A stretch of DNA of 64,000 nt. It comes from Marinobacter sp. SS21. GTDB taxonomy: Bacteria; Pseudomonadota; Gammaproteobacteria; Pseudomonadales; Oleiphilaceae. Of the stretch, positions 50,634 through 58,810 are shown piece by piece; positions within the stretch are counted from its first letter, which is position 1; the number at the start of each line of letters is the position of its first letter. Below the pieces are notes generated by a model that was given only the letters and a program-made list of their open reading frames with translations, searched no databases and had not been told where the DNA came from. Where the stretch lies: assembly GCF_028369065.1 (NCBI RefSeq), contig NZ_JAQNDA010000007.1, forward strand, positions 62,001-126,000, read 5' to 3'. Position numbers and translations under genes: made by a program.

Positions 50634-51347
50634 TCAACCGGCATAGGCGGCACGCAGGCACTGCCACAGCCGTTCCCGCTGCGCTTCCGGCAATGACTGG
50701 CAGCGTTTCTCCACCGAGCGCTTCAGCCGGCCCAGGTTGCGCTCGCGCCAGCCATTTCCGGTGCCAGGCTCGTGCAGGCGGCAGCGATCAAAATCGATCA
50801 GGTAGACCCGATTCCCCGCCACCAGGATGTTGTCGACGTTGAGGTCGACATGGTCCAGGCCGGCATCATGGAATCGCCGAATCATTTGCCCGACCTGCTG
50901 CCAGAGTCCGTCCTCCCGCAAGCGGTCGCTGGCTGGCAGCGGCTCCGCCCCGGGAATCCGCCGGACCAGTATCGCGGCCTGGTAGAGCCACGGCGCACGC
51001 TTACAGTAAAAGGCCGCGACCGGTTCCGGCACTGGCAACCCCAACGCTTGCAGCTGCCGGAGCAGGCGGAACTCGGCAAACGACCGGCAGCGACGCTCGG
51101 AGACAAACAGGTAACTGCGTTGCGAGACCTTGGCGGGCAAGCCGCCACGGCGATAATGCCGCAGTACCCAGTCGCCCTCGTGTTGATGGATGAACCAGGC
51201 ACCGCCCCTGCCGCCTTCGCTCACCGGGGTGGCCTGATCACCCCACCAGCCGGGATCAAACCAGTCGGGCTGCGCGGCGCTTTCGGAGGAGCCGCAGCTC
51301 AGCAATGCGCAGTGGGGTCCCGGCAGATAAACCTCGGAATCAGCCAT
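50634..51347 (-). CDS. kdkA: 3-deoxy-D-manno-octulosonic acid kinase (KdkA-like)
   Basis: Expected to 4-phosphorylate the first Kdo of LPS. 237 residues: WFDPGWWGDQATPVSEGGRG, WVLRHYRRGGLPAKVSQRSY, the catalytic loop HVDLNVDNILV and metal motif YLIDFDRCRL, all typical of KdkA (Haemophilus, Vibrio). GC-rich like the flanking chromosome, unlike the neighbouring 49917-50600 gene. Divergent from the heptosyltransferase (156-bp gap). Confidence 0.9.
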   Translation of the reverse strand: MADSEVYLPGPHCALLSCGSSESAAQPDWFDPGWWGDQATPVSEGGRGGAWFIHQHEGDWVLRHYRRGGLPAKVSQRSYLFVSERRCRSFAEFRLLRQLQALGLPVPEPVAAFYCKRAPWLYQAAILVRRIPGAEPLPASDRLREDGLWQQVGQMIRRFHDAGLDHVDLNVDNILVAGNRVYLIDFDRCRLHEPGTGNGWRERNLGRLKRSVEKRCQSLPEAQRERLWQCLRAAYAG

Positions 51348-51503
51348 GAAAAATTGTCACCAGATGTTTCTACCGGGTCATGCGTCTGCCCCGGGGCTAT
51401 CGGAGGACGTTCGCCGGGGAGTGCGTTAGAATGGCGCCAAGTTTACCAATGAACACAGGGGCCTCGCTACCGGCGCGGCCACCCCCGAGACGGAACCCCC
51501 GCC

Positions 51504-52562
51504 ATGAACTCCATTTGCATACTTCGCCTGTCCGCCCTGGGCGACGTGACCCATGTCATTCCCGTGGTCCTCAGCTTGCGAGAACAGTGGCCGGACCTGA
51601 AGATCACCTGGGTCATCGGCAAGATCGAGGCCAAGCTGATCGGCGATCTGCCCGGCGTGGAGTTCATTGTCTTCGACAAGAAAGCCGGGCGGCAGGGCTA
51701 TGCCGACCTTCGCAAGACCATGAAGGGCCGGCGGTTCGATGCCCTGCTGCACATGCAGGTGGCCTTCCGCGCCAACCTGGCGGCCAGGTGCATTCCTGCA
51801 CGGATCAAGATTGGCTACGACAAGGCCCGCAGCAAGGACCTGCATAGCCTGTTCATCAACCGGCGGATCGCGCCGGCCGCGCACCAGCATGTCCGCGACT
51901 GCCTGGCCAGCTTCCTGGAGCCCCTCGGCCTGCAAGCGGCCCCGCCCCGCTGGAGCATCCCGCTGTCACCCGAGGACCATGCCTTTGCCCGCGCCCAGCT
52001 GGCGACCGACCGCAGGAACCTGGTCATCAGCCCCTGTGCCAGTCACACCCTGAGAAACTGGCCGGCCGAGCGTTACGCCCAACTGGCGGATTACGCGATT
52101 CGCCAGCACAACATGAAGGTCACCCTGGTGGGCAGCCCCGCGCCTTTCGAGCTGGATTACTGCGCCGCCATTGAGCAGACCATGTCCGAACCGGTCCACA
52201 ACATCTGCGGCAAGGACACCCTCAAGCAGCTGACCGCCCTGCTGAGCCACGCCGACCTGGTGGTGGCGCCGGACACCGGGCCGGCCCACATCGCCAGCGC
52301 CGTGGGCACCGATGTATTGGGCCTGTTCGCCGCCAGCAACCCCAACCGCTCTGGCCCCTACAACTCTCTGCACTGGTGCGTAAATCGCTACCCGGAGGCA
52401 CTGCGGAAATTCACCGGCAAATCGGTGGAACAGGCCCGCTGGGGCGCCAAGGCGGAATTTGAGGGGGCGATGGAACTGGTGACAGTGGAAGACGTGACCG
52501 CGATGCTGGACAAGTGGGTGGCCGAACAAGACTCCGTCATCGGCCAAGCGAGTCGGGCGTAG
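51504..52562 (+). CDS. GT9 family heptosyltransferase
   Basis: 352 residues of the ADP-heptose:LPS heptosyltransferase family: MNSICILRLSALGDVTHVIP, KRKTIKGLR-type inner helix, GYDKARSKDLHSLFINRRI, VISPCASHTLRNWPAERYAQ and LVVAPDTGPAHIASAVGTDV. Only one GT9 gene is present in this locus, where Pseudomonas has waaC and waaF side by side. It could be the heptosyltransferase I or another GT9. Next to ilvE-glnE as in Pseudomonas. Confidence 0.9.
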   Translation: MNSICILRLSALGDVTHVIPVVLSLREQWPDLKITWVIGKIEAKLIGDLPGVEFIVFDKKAGRQGYADLRKTMKGRRFDALLHMQVAFRANLAARCIPARIKIGYDKARSKDLHSLFINRRIAPAAHQHVRDCLASFLEPLGLQAAPPRWSIPLSPEDHAFARAQLATDRRNLVISPCASHTLRNWPAERYAQLADYAIRQHNMKVTLVGSPAPFELDYCAAIEQTMSEPVHNICGKDTLKQLTALLSHADLVVAPDTGPAHIASAVGTDVLGLFAASNPNRSGPYNSLHWCVNRYPEALRKFTGKSVEQARWGAKAEFEGAMELVTVEDVTAMLDKWVAEQDSVIGQASRA

Positions 52563-52618
52563 ACGGAAAGCGCCTCCAGGCAGGCTAGTCCTTCGCGCCG
52601 GTTTATCGGGGTGGACTT

Positions 52619-52774
52619 GATGCGGTTCGCTGTGCTCACCGGCATCCTACACGCAATCGTCCTGGTCAGCTGGGGCATTGGTAGGATGTGGAGAGGCGTA
52701 GCCGAACCGCATCAATCGCACCGGATCGATCAGGCTGGGTCTGATGCGGCTCGCTGTGCTCACCGGCATCCTAC
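52619..52774. repeat. REP-type palindrome cluster (three copies)
   Basis: Three related units: 52619-52650 (plus), 52681-52714 (inverted, diverged centre) and 52743-52774 (plus). The shared core reads gatgcggttcgctgtgctca on one end and ccggcatcctac on the other, i.e. a palindromic REP-like unit. The same family recurs at 58671-58760 and 62859-62891. It fills the first half of the 436-bp gap between the heptosyltransferase and the DUF6165 gene. Confidence 0.85.
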
Positions 52775-52823
52775 GCGCAATTGTCCGGCGCTCAGCCAGT
52801 ATACCTATCTGAAAAGTCCAATC

Positions 52824-52929
52824 GCGGCCAGCGGAGGCGCTTTCGGAACAGCGGCATGGATGCCGCGGCGCACGACAGGTACATGGAGGTACCTTGGAGG
52901 GCGGTGGAGAAAGCGCCTCCGCTGGCCGC
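52824..52929. repeat. Nested inverted repeat with two inner hairpins
   Basis: A perfect 21-bp inverted repeat (52824-52844 with 52909-52929) encloses 64 bases that hold two further hairpins: gcggca-tgga-tgccgc at 52851-52866 and aggtac-atggag-gtacct at 52877-52894. Both loops carry TGGA. The outline is a cruciform or three-way RNA. The arm segment gaaagcgcctcc also recurs at about 52566-52577. Convergent intergenic position; nature unknown. Confidence 0.7.
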
Positions 52930-52998
52930 TGGCGCAAAACGAGCAGGTTACTGCCTCATTTCGTAGGCCATTCAATCAGCGGAGGGGAACGCCGCAAG

Positions 52999-53403
52999 TT
53001 ACTGCTTGGCAGTGTAATCCTGGTAGGACTTCTCTTCCACAAAGCGGGAACCCAGCGCCAGGTTGATGTCTTTCTTGATGGCGGCACGCTTGTCGTTGGT
53101 AACGTAAACCGCCCGCGCCAGTTCGATGAACCGGTCACCAAAGTCCTGGGCCGCTTCCTGGTCGCGGATATCGTCTTCGATTTCCCAAAGCTGCTCGTTA
53201 ACCGCCTTGAGTTGCTGGCGCAGCTCGGCGATGGCCGCCTGATTTTCCACCGCTTCATCCCAGGTGCGGCTGAGTTCGTCCAACTCGAGGCGAACGTTCT
53301 TCACCTTGGCGGCATCCGCGATGCGCTCGGATTTGATTTCGAGAATGGTGATCTTGTCGAGCACCTCGCCAAAGGAGACCGGCACCTTGATAACGTCAGT
53401 CAT
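52999..53403 (-). CDS. DUF6165 family protein
   Basis: 134 residues from ATG 53403 (MTDVIKVPVSFGEVLDKITI); the frame opens at 53472. The centre is a long coiled coil (AENQAAIAELRQQLKAVNEQ). Family segment ITILEIKSERIADAAKVKNV. No enzyme motif, TM or signal. Such proteins often flank LPS core genes; role unknown. It is isolated between intergenic repeats and ilvE. Confidence 0.8.
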   Translation of the reverse strand: MTDVIKVPVSFGEVLDKITILEIKSERIADAAKVKNVRLELDELSRTWDEAVENQAAIAELRQQLKAVNEQLWEIEDDIRDQEAAQDFGDRFIELARAVYVTNDKRAAIKKDINLALGSRFVEEKSYQDYTAKQ

Positions 53404-53485
53404 GTTGTCGTCCTGGAGTGTGGAGTAGATCAAAAAGGATGGAGCGACGGAACCGCGCTGCGGCTCCGCCAAAGGGTCATGGCGA

Positions 53486-54412
53486 TCAGCCGTTCACCAA
53501 CGACAGCCAGTCGCTGTTGGCCTCTCGCTTACCTTTTACCGCATCGAAGTACATGGCCTGCAGCTTTTCCGTCAGCGGGCCGCGCTTGCCAGCGCCAATC
53601 AATCGGCCATCCAGCTCGCGGATGGGCAGCACTTCCGCGGCGGTTCCGGTGAAGAACGCCTCATCGGCGATGTAGACTTCGTCCCGGGTGATACGACGCT
53701 CACGCACCGGTACACCCAGCTCCTTGGCAAACTCGATGATGGTGTGGCGGGTAATGCCTTCCAGGCATGAGGTCAGCTCCGGCGTATGCAGCACGCCATC
53801 CCGCAGGATGAAGATATTCTCGCCGGAACCCTCGGCCACGTAACCTTCGTTATCCAGCAGCAGCGCCTCTTCGCAGCCACTGGCGATGGCTTCGTTCAGG
53901 GCCAGCATGGAGTTGATGTAGTTGCCGTTGGCTTTGGCCTTGCACATGGTGATGTTGACATGGTGGCGGGTGTAGGAAGAGGTTCGCACCTTGATTCCCA
54001 TCTCCTTGGCCTCCGGCGACATGTAGGACGGCCAACTCCAGGCCGCCACCATCACGTGAACCTTGAGGTTATCCGCCCGCAGGCCCATGCCCTCAGAGCC
54101 CAGGAACACCATAGGACGCAGGTACGCCTCATCCAGCTTGTTCTCCCGAACCGCGGCGCATTGCGCCTCGTTAAGCTCGTCCTTGCTGAACGGCATCGCC
54201 ATGTTGAGGATGTGTGCCGAGCGGAACAGCCGGTCGGTGTGCTCCTGCAGACGGAAAATCGCCGGGCCCTGATCGGTGTTGTAGGCGCGCACGCCCTCAA
54301 AACAACCGAGTCCGTAGTGGAGGGTGTGGGTCAGGACGTGGGTTTTGGCTTCGCGCCAGGGAACCATTTCACCGTCCAGCCAGATCAGGCCATCGCGATC
54401 CGCCATCGACAT
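53486..54412 (-). CDS. ilvE: Branched-chain amino acid aminotransferase
   Basis: PLP enzyme for the last step of Ile/Leu/Val synthesis. 308 residues: IWLDGEMVPWREAKTHVLTH, GLGCFEGVRAYNTDQGPAIF (FEGxR), CKAKANGNYINSMLALNEAI with PLP-Lys K160, YVAEGSGENIFI and the class IV tail motif EAFFTGTAAEVLPIRELDGR. Full length. Adjacent to glnE (77-base gap), as in Pseudomonas. Confidence 0.96.
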   Translation of the reverse strand: MSMADRDGLIWLDGEMVPWREAKTHVLTHTLHYGLGCFEGVRAYNTDQGPAIFRLQEHTDRLFRSAHILNMAMPFSKDELNEAQCAAVRENKLDEAYLRPMVFLGSEGMGLRADNLKVHVMVAAWSWPSYMSPEAKEMGIKVRTSSYTRHHVNITMCKAKANGNYINSMLALNEAIASGCEEALLLDNEGYVAEGSGENIFILRDGVLHTPELTSCLEGITRHTIIEFAKELGVPVRERRITRDEVYIADEAFFTGTAAEVLPIRELDGRLIGAGKRGPLTEKLQAMYFDAVKGKREANSDWLSLVNG

Positions 54413-54489
54413 TTGTACGTGCTCCTAAGCAGGCAATTTCTCAAAGTCAGGCATTCTAGCAGGAAAAACCGCCGGTACGAAGTACGCCG

Positions 54490-57393
54490 TTACGCCAGCA
54501 TAACCCGCTGCCAGACCTGTTGAATGTAGGCGCGCTCGTCCGCAAACGCATCTCCGGCCACGCGGCTGGTCAGGTTCTGCAAGGCCCGGCGATGAATGGT
54601 CGAGCGCAGGGTGATAAACGCCTGCCGCAGCTGTTCGGTATCGGCCACCGGCAGCACCCCCGCCCGCCCCAGCTCCTCAAGCTGGCGAATGTTATCCGAC
54701 CACTGGGTCAGCTCCGGATGTTGGGCACTGTGCGCCAGCATCAGGTACTGCACCAGGAACTCGATGTCGACGATGCCGCCGGAATCGTGTTTAACATGAA
54801 ACACCGACGGCGGCCCGGAAGCCGGTGCCGGGGTGCCCAGGCTGGCGCGCATTTTTTCCCGCATCGCCACCACTTCCGTGCGCAACGCCATGCCGTCCCG
54901 ATGCTGGCACAGGAGGTCGTGGCGCAGCTGCTCAAATGCCGCCAGGGTGTCCGGACAGCCCGCCACTCCTCGGGCGCGAGCCAGCGCCTGGTGCTCCCAG
55001 GTCCAGGCATCGTTGCGTTGGTAACGCTCGAACGAGGACACAGTGCTGACCAGCAGTCCGGAATTGCCGGACGGACGCAGCCGCATGTCCACCTCATAGA
55101 GCTGACCGGACGGGGTTTGCGTACTGAGGATGTGTACGATGCGTTGCCCCAGCCGGGTATAGAAGACCGCGTTGTCGATCGGCTTCTCGCCATTGGTGGA
55201 CAAGCCGGGGTCTGCCTTGTGCACAAACACCAGATCCAGGTCCGAGGTGTAGCCCAGTTCAATGCCCCCCAACTTGCCGTAGCCGATCACCGCAAAATCG
55301 GTATCGCTGACACTGCCATCCGATCTCAGGGGATAGCCGTGGCGGCTGACCAGGTTGGCGAAGGCCACTTCCACCACATGGTCCAGCACCGCTTCGGCAA
55401 TCCAGGTCAGGTAGTCGCTGACCTTCATCAGGGGCAAGGTGCCCCGCAGCTCGGACGCGGCCACCCTCAACACATGCGCCTTCTTGAAATGGCGCAGCGA
55501 CTCCATCTGCTCTTCCAGATCTTCGTAGGGGATTCGCAGCATCTGCTGGCGCAGGTCGTCCACCAGCTCACTCTTGGTTGGCGGGTGGTACAGGCTCTCG
55601 GCATTCAACAGCTCATCCAGCAGCAACGGGGTTTCCGCCAGCTGGCTGGCAATCCAGGGGCTCTCGCTGCACAAGCGCACCAACTGCCCCCGGGCTCCGG
55701 GATTTTCCAGCAGCAGCACCAGGTAGGCGGTCCGGCGCATGACCGCCTCCACCAGCTGTAGGACCCGCGACAGGGTTTCGGAGGGGTTGTCCACCCGGGT
55801 AACCGCCTCCAGCAGCACCGGCATGAACTGATTCAGGCGCTGCCGGCCCTGGGTCTGCATGGTCTGGGCCTGGCGTCCACTGCGCACTTCCAGCAGGCTC
55901 TTCAAGGTAGCCTCCGGCGCCTCGAAGCCACGACCCGCAAGCCAGGTGATGGCCGTCGCGTCGTCCAGTTCCCCCAGCCACAGCGCCTGCCAGCCTTCAT
56001 CCAGTTCGGCGCTGGTCTCGGTCTCGTCGTCCAGCGCTATGATATCGGCGAAGTGGCTGGCCACCCTGGCACGATGCTGGTCGAGGGCGGCCAGACAATC
56101 CGCCCATTGCTCGAACCCCAGGATCAACGCCACCCGGGCCCGGGTCGGCTCATCTTCAGGCAGCAGCTGAGTCTGCTTGTCGGCTACCCCCTGCAGGGCA
56201 TGCTCAAGGTTGCGGAGAAACACATAGGCCTCCCGCAGCTCGCTCACCACATCGGGTGGCAGCAACTCCAGCTTTTCCAGCTCCGGCAGAATGGCCAACA
56301 GCTCCCGCTGCTGCAGCTCCCGATCGCGACCGCCGCGGATCAGCTGAAACGCCTGCACCATAAACTCAATCTCGCGGATGCCGCCGCTGCCCAGCTTGAT
56401 GTCCTTCTCCAGGCCCTTGCGACGAACTTCGCGACTGATCATGGACTTCATCGTGCGCAGGGATTCAAACGCACTAAAATCGATGTACTTGCGGTACACG
56501 AAGGGACGCAGGCTCTCCATCAACGCCGCGCCAGCCTGTTTGCCGCCAGCCACCACCCGCGCCTTGACCATGGCATAACGTTCCCAGTCCCGCCCCTGAT
56601 CCTGATAGTAGGTTTCCAGGGCCGGGAAGCTGAGGGCCAGCGCCCCGCTCTGACCGTAGGGACGCAGCCGCATGTCGACCCGAAACACGAAGCCATCGGC
56701 GGTGATCTGATCCAGCGCCTGGATCAACCGCTGACCAAGGCGGATAAAGAATTGCTGGTTGTCGAGGGAGCGACGGCCGCCCCGGGTCTCACCGCTGCTG
56801 GGAAAGGCAAAGATCAGGTCGATATCGGAAGACACATTGAGCTCGCGCCCGCCCAGCTTCCCCATGCCCAGGACCACCATCGGCTGGGGCACCTCGTCGC
56901 CGGTGACCGGGTCCCGACCATAGGGGGTACCGAGCTGAAGGCAGGCGTCGGCATACAACCAGGTCAGCGCCCCTTCGATACTCAAGTCGGCAAAAGCGCT
57001 GGTGGCGGCGATGGTTTCGGCAAGATCCGCCCACTTCAACAGATCCCGCCAGATGATGCGAAACTGGGCCTCCTTGCGAAAACGCCGCAATGCCTGATGC
57101 AACGAAGGCTCATCGGTGACCGTCGCCAGATAGGTCTGCCAGCGTTGCTGAAAAAAAGCCTCAGTGGTGGGCTGACGAAGCGACAGGGCCTGGTGGCTTT
57201 GCTCAACCAACCTGACGTCACCCTGCAGCGTGCGACGCAGAAACTCACTACGGGCCAGGGCCTCGACGACATCCTGCCCAGAAATTTCGTCGCTTCCCAC
57301 CCAGACGGGGAGGCCGTCTGGAAAAACCGTCAGCCATTCGCCGGCCACTTCGGCAGCCAGTATTTCAGGAAGCCCTTCCCACGGCTCAGACAT
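54490..57393 (-). CDS. glnE: Bifunctional glutamine synthetase adenylyl-transferase/adenylyl-removing enzyme
   Basis: Adenylylates and deadenylylates GlnA in response to PII. 967 residues with two nucleotidyltransferase domains: GKLGGRELNVSSDIDLIFAF (AR, about residue 175) and GKLGGIELGYTSDLDLVFVH (AT, about residue 710), each with its G-S/D-x-D-x-D acids, plus GSGGIREIEFMVQAFQLIRG and VDIEFLVQYLMLAHSAQHPE. Normal length. GC-rich. Upstream of ilvE on the same strand. Confidence 0.96.
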   Translation of the reverse strand: MSEPWEGLPEILAAEVAGEWLTVFPDGLPVWVGSDEISGQDVVEALARSEFLRRTLQGDVRLVEQSHQALSLRQPTTEAFFQQRWQTYLATVTDEPSLHQALRRFRKEAQFRIIWRDLLKWADLAETIAATSAFADLSIEGALTWLYADACLQLGTPYGRDPVTGDEVPQPMVVLGMGKLGGRELNVSSDIDLIFAFPSSGETRGGRRSLDNQQFFIRLGQRLIQALDQITADGFVFRVDMRLRPYGQSGALALSFPALETYYQDQGRDWERYAMVKARVVAGGKQAGAALMESLRPFVYRKYIDFSAFESLRTMKSMISREVRRKGLEKDIKLGSGGIREIEFMVQAFQLIRGGRDRELQQRELLAILPELEKLELLPPDVVSELREAYVFLRNLEHALQGVADKQTQLLPEDEPTRARVALILGFEQWADCLAALDQHRARVASHFADIIALDDETETSAELDEGWQALWLGELDDATAITWLAGRGFEAPEATLKSLLEVRSGRQAQTMQTQGRQRLNQFMPVLLEAVTRVDNPSETLSRVLQLVEAVMRRTAYLVLLLENPGARGQLVRLCSESPWIASQLAETPLLLDELLNAESLYHPPTKSELVDDLRQQMLRIPYEDLEEQMESLRHFKKAHVLRVAASELRGTLPLMKVSDYLTWIAEAVLDHVVEVAFANLVSRHGYPLRSDGSVSDTDFAVIGYGKLGGIELGYTSDLDLVFVHKADPGLSTNGEKPIDNAVFYTRLGQRIVHILSTQTPSGQLYEVDMRLRPSGNSGLLVSTVSSFERYQRNDAWTWEHQALARARGVAGCPDTLAAFEQLRHDLLCQHRDGMALRTEVVAMREKMRASLGTPAPASGPPSVFHVKHDSGGIVDIEFLVQYLMLAHSAQHPELTQWSDNIRQLEELGRAGVLPVADTEQLRQAFITLRSTIHRRALQNLTSRVAGDAFADERAYIQQVWQRVMLA

Positions 57394-57489
57394 GATGCAA
57401 ACCCCTGTCGCTCTGTTATATTTTCACGGTCTACGGGTACCGATACTGGTACTCTATATCGAATCACCAACGGACTGAACCACTGACCC

Positions 57490-58638
57490 ATGCGACGAGA
57501 CCGCCGGCCACTGAATCCGGAGCAGCGATTTTCCCATTTGCCCATGTCCGGCATGATCAAGGCCCGCATCAAGCGCCTGTTCCTGATCCTTGCGGCGCTG
57601 CTGGTCTGCCACACACTGGTGCTATGGAGCGCGGAAGGCCTGACCCTGTTTGAGGCCACCTGGCTCACCATGACCACAGTGGTCACCGTGGGCTACGGCG
57701 ACTACGCCCCGCAAACCGTGATCGGCCGCCTGAGCACCATCGGATTAATGTTCATTGCGGCCATCACTGTGCTGACCCTGATTGTCAGCGACTTCATCGA
57801 GTACCGCTTCTACCGACGCGAACGCATTTTAACCGGACGCTGGATCTATAAAATGAAAGACCACATCGTGATCATCAACACCCCAAGGCATGGCGGCGAG
57901 CAGTATTTCATGCGCATTGCCTCCCAGATCCGCGCGGTACCGGGCTATGAAACCACGCCCATGCAGATCCTGACCCGGCAATATCCCGATGGCCTGCCAC
58001 CTGAACTGGCCGACATGGGACTGACGCATTACCACGGTTCGGGCAGTGATCCAGAGGCCCTGAAAGCCGTGCAGGCGGTCTCGGCCCGTCACATTCTGCT
58101 ACTGGCAGCGGATGAGTCCGACCCCGCGTCCGACAGCCTCACCTTCGACATCGCCCACCGGCTGAGCGAAATTAACCTTGGCAGCCGGGTAACTGCAGAA
58201 GTGGTACGGGACGAGAACCGCTCCCGCTTCAAACCGCTGGGTATCCGCACGGTAATCAGGCCGGTGCGGACCTATCCTGAGATCATGGTCAAGGCAGTGG
58301 TGGCGCCGGGGTCAGAGCGGGTACTGGAAGACCTGTTCAATTACGAACAGGACCACCCCCACCGCTACGACATTACCCTGGATGACCTGAACTGGGCAGA
58401 CATCGTCAGCGCCCTGATTCGCCACGGCATCGGCACCGCCCTGGCCTACATCGACCATGAAAACGAAGTGGTCTGCCACCCGGAGATCGACCGGGAGATC
58501 GAGGGCAAGGGGCTCATTGTGCTGGTGAAGTCCCAGGACACCCCCACCGTGGAGGTGGTGCAGCAGGCGCTGGAGCGCTACCGGGAATTTGTCACGAAAT
58601 GGCATGAAATGCAGGCACGGGCCGGCAATTCCCATTAA
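57490..58638 (+). CDS. Two-TM potassium channel with RCK-like domain
   Basis: 382 residues. Pore module: TM1 (LFLILAALLVCHTLVLW, about 31-47), pore loop TMTTVVTVGYGDYAPQTVI with the K+ filter TVGYGD, and TM2 (TIGLMFIAAITVLTLIVSDF). The cytosolic part begins HIVIINTPRHGGEQYFMRI and has ILLLAADESDPASDSLTFDI, resembling a TrkA-N/RCK fold. The usual GxGxxG of the nucleotide loop is absent (NTPRHGG), so NAD binding is doubtful. A second C-terminal half (VLEDLFNYEQDHPHRYDI) resembles a second RCK-like lobe. Divergent from glnE. Confidence 0.88.
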   Translation: MRRDRRPLNPEQRFSHLPMSGMIKARIKRLFLILAALLVCHTLVLWSAEGLTLFEATWLTMTTVVTVGYGDYAPQTVIGRLSTIGLMFIAAITVLTLIVSDFIEYRFYRRERILTGRWIYKMKDHIVIINTPRHGGEQYFMRIASQIRAVPGYETTPMQILTRQYPDGLPPELADMGLTHYHGSGSDPEALKAVQAVSARHILLLAADESDPASDSLTFDIAHRLSEINLGSRVTAEVVRDENRSRFKPLGIRTVIRPVRTYPEIMVKAVVAPGSERVLEDLFNYEQDHPHRYDITLDDLNWADIVSALIRHGIGTALAYIDHENEVVCHPEIDREIEGKGLIVLVKSQDTPTVEVVQQALERYREFVTKWHEMQARAGNSH

Positions 58639-58670
58639 CCCGCCGATAAGGCAAACAACATGGGATAGCC

Positions 58671-58760
58671 GATGCGGTTCGGCACGCCTCACCGGCATCC
58701 TACCAACGCCTCAGGCCATTCCCACCCGTAGGATGCCGGTGAGCAACGCGAACCGCATCA
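58671..58760. repeat. Inverted REP pair after the potassium channel gene
   Basis: Two copies of the same REP family face each other: 58671-58703 (plus) and 58728-58760 (inverted), separated by 24 bases. They can form one long hairpin just past the 58638 stop and 51 bases before the CYTH gene stop. Sequence cores match those at 52619-52774. Confidence 0.88.
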
Positions 58761-58810
58761 ACTCCCGCACCGGTTCGGGGACTGACTTGAATGCCCCCCA
58801 GGCTCCAGCC

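Noticed and set aside
52600..52780. Possible CRISPR array because of repeated units
   Set aside because: Units occur in both orientations, are palindromic, unevenly spaced and dispersed elsewhere; no cas genes. They fit a REP family.
54520..55761. 413-codon plus-strand frame opposite glnE
   Set aside because: Antisense shadow, repetitive Gln/His composition.
56053..57486. 477-codon plus-strand frame opposite glnE
   Set aside because: Lies antisense to a strongly conserved gene; sequence is low-complexity His/Gln/Leu-rich, as expected for a GC-rich shadow frame.
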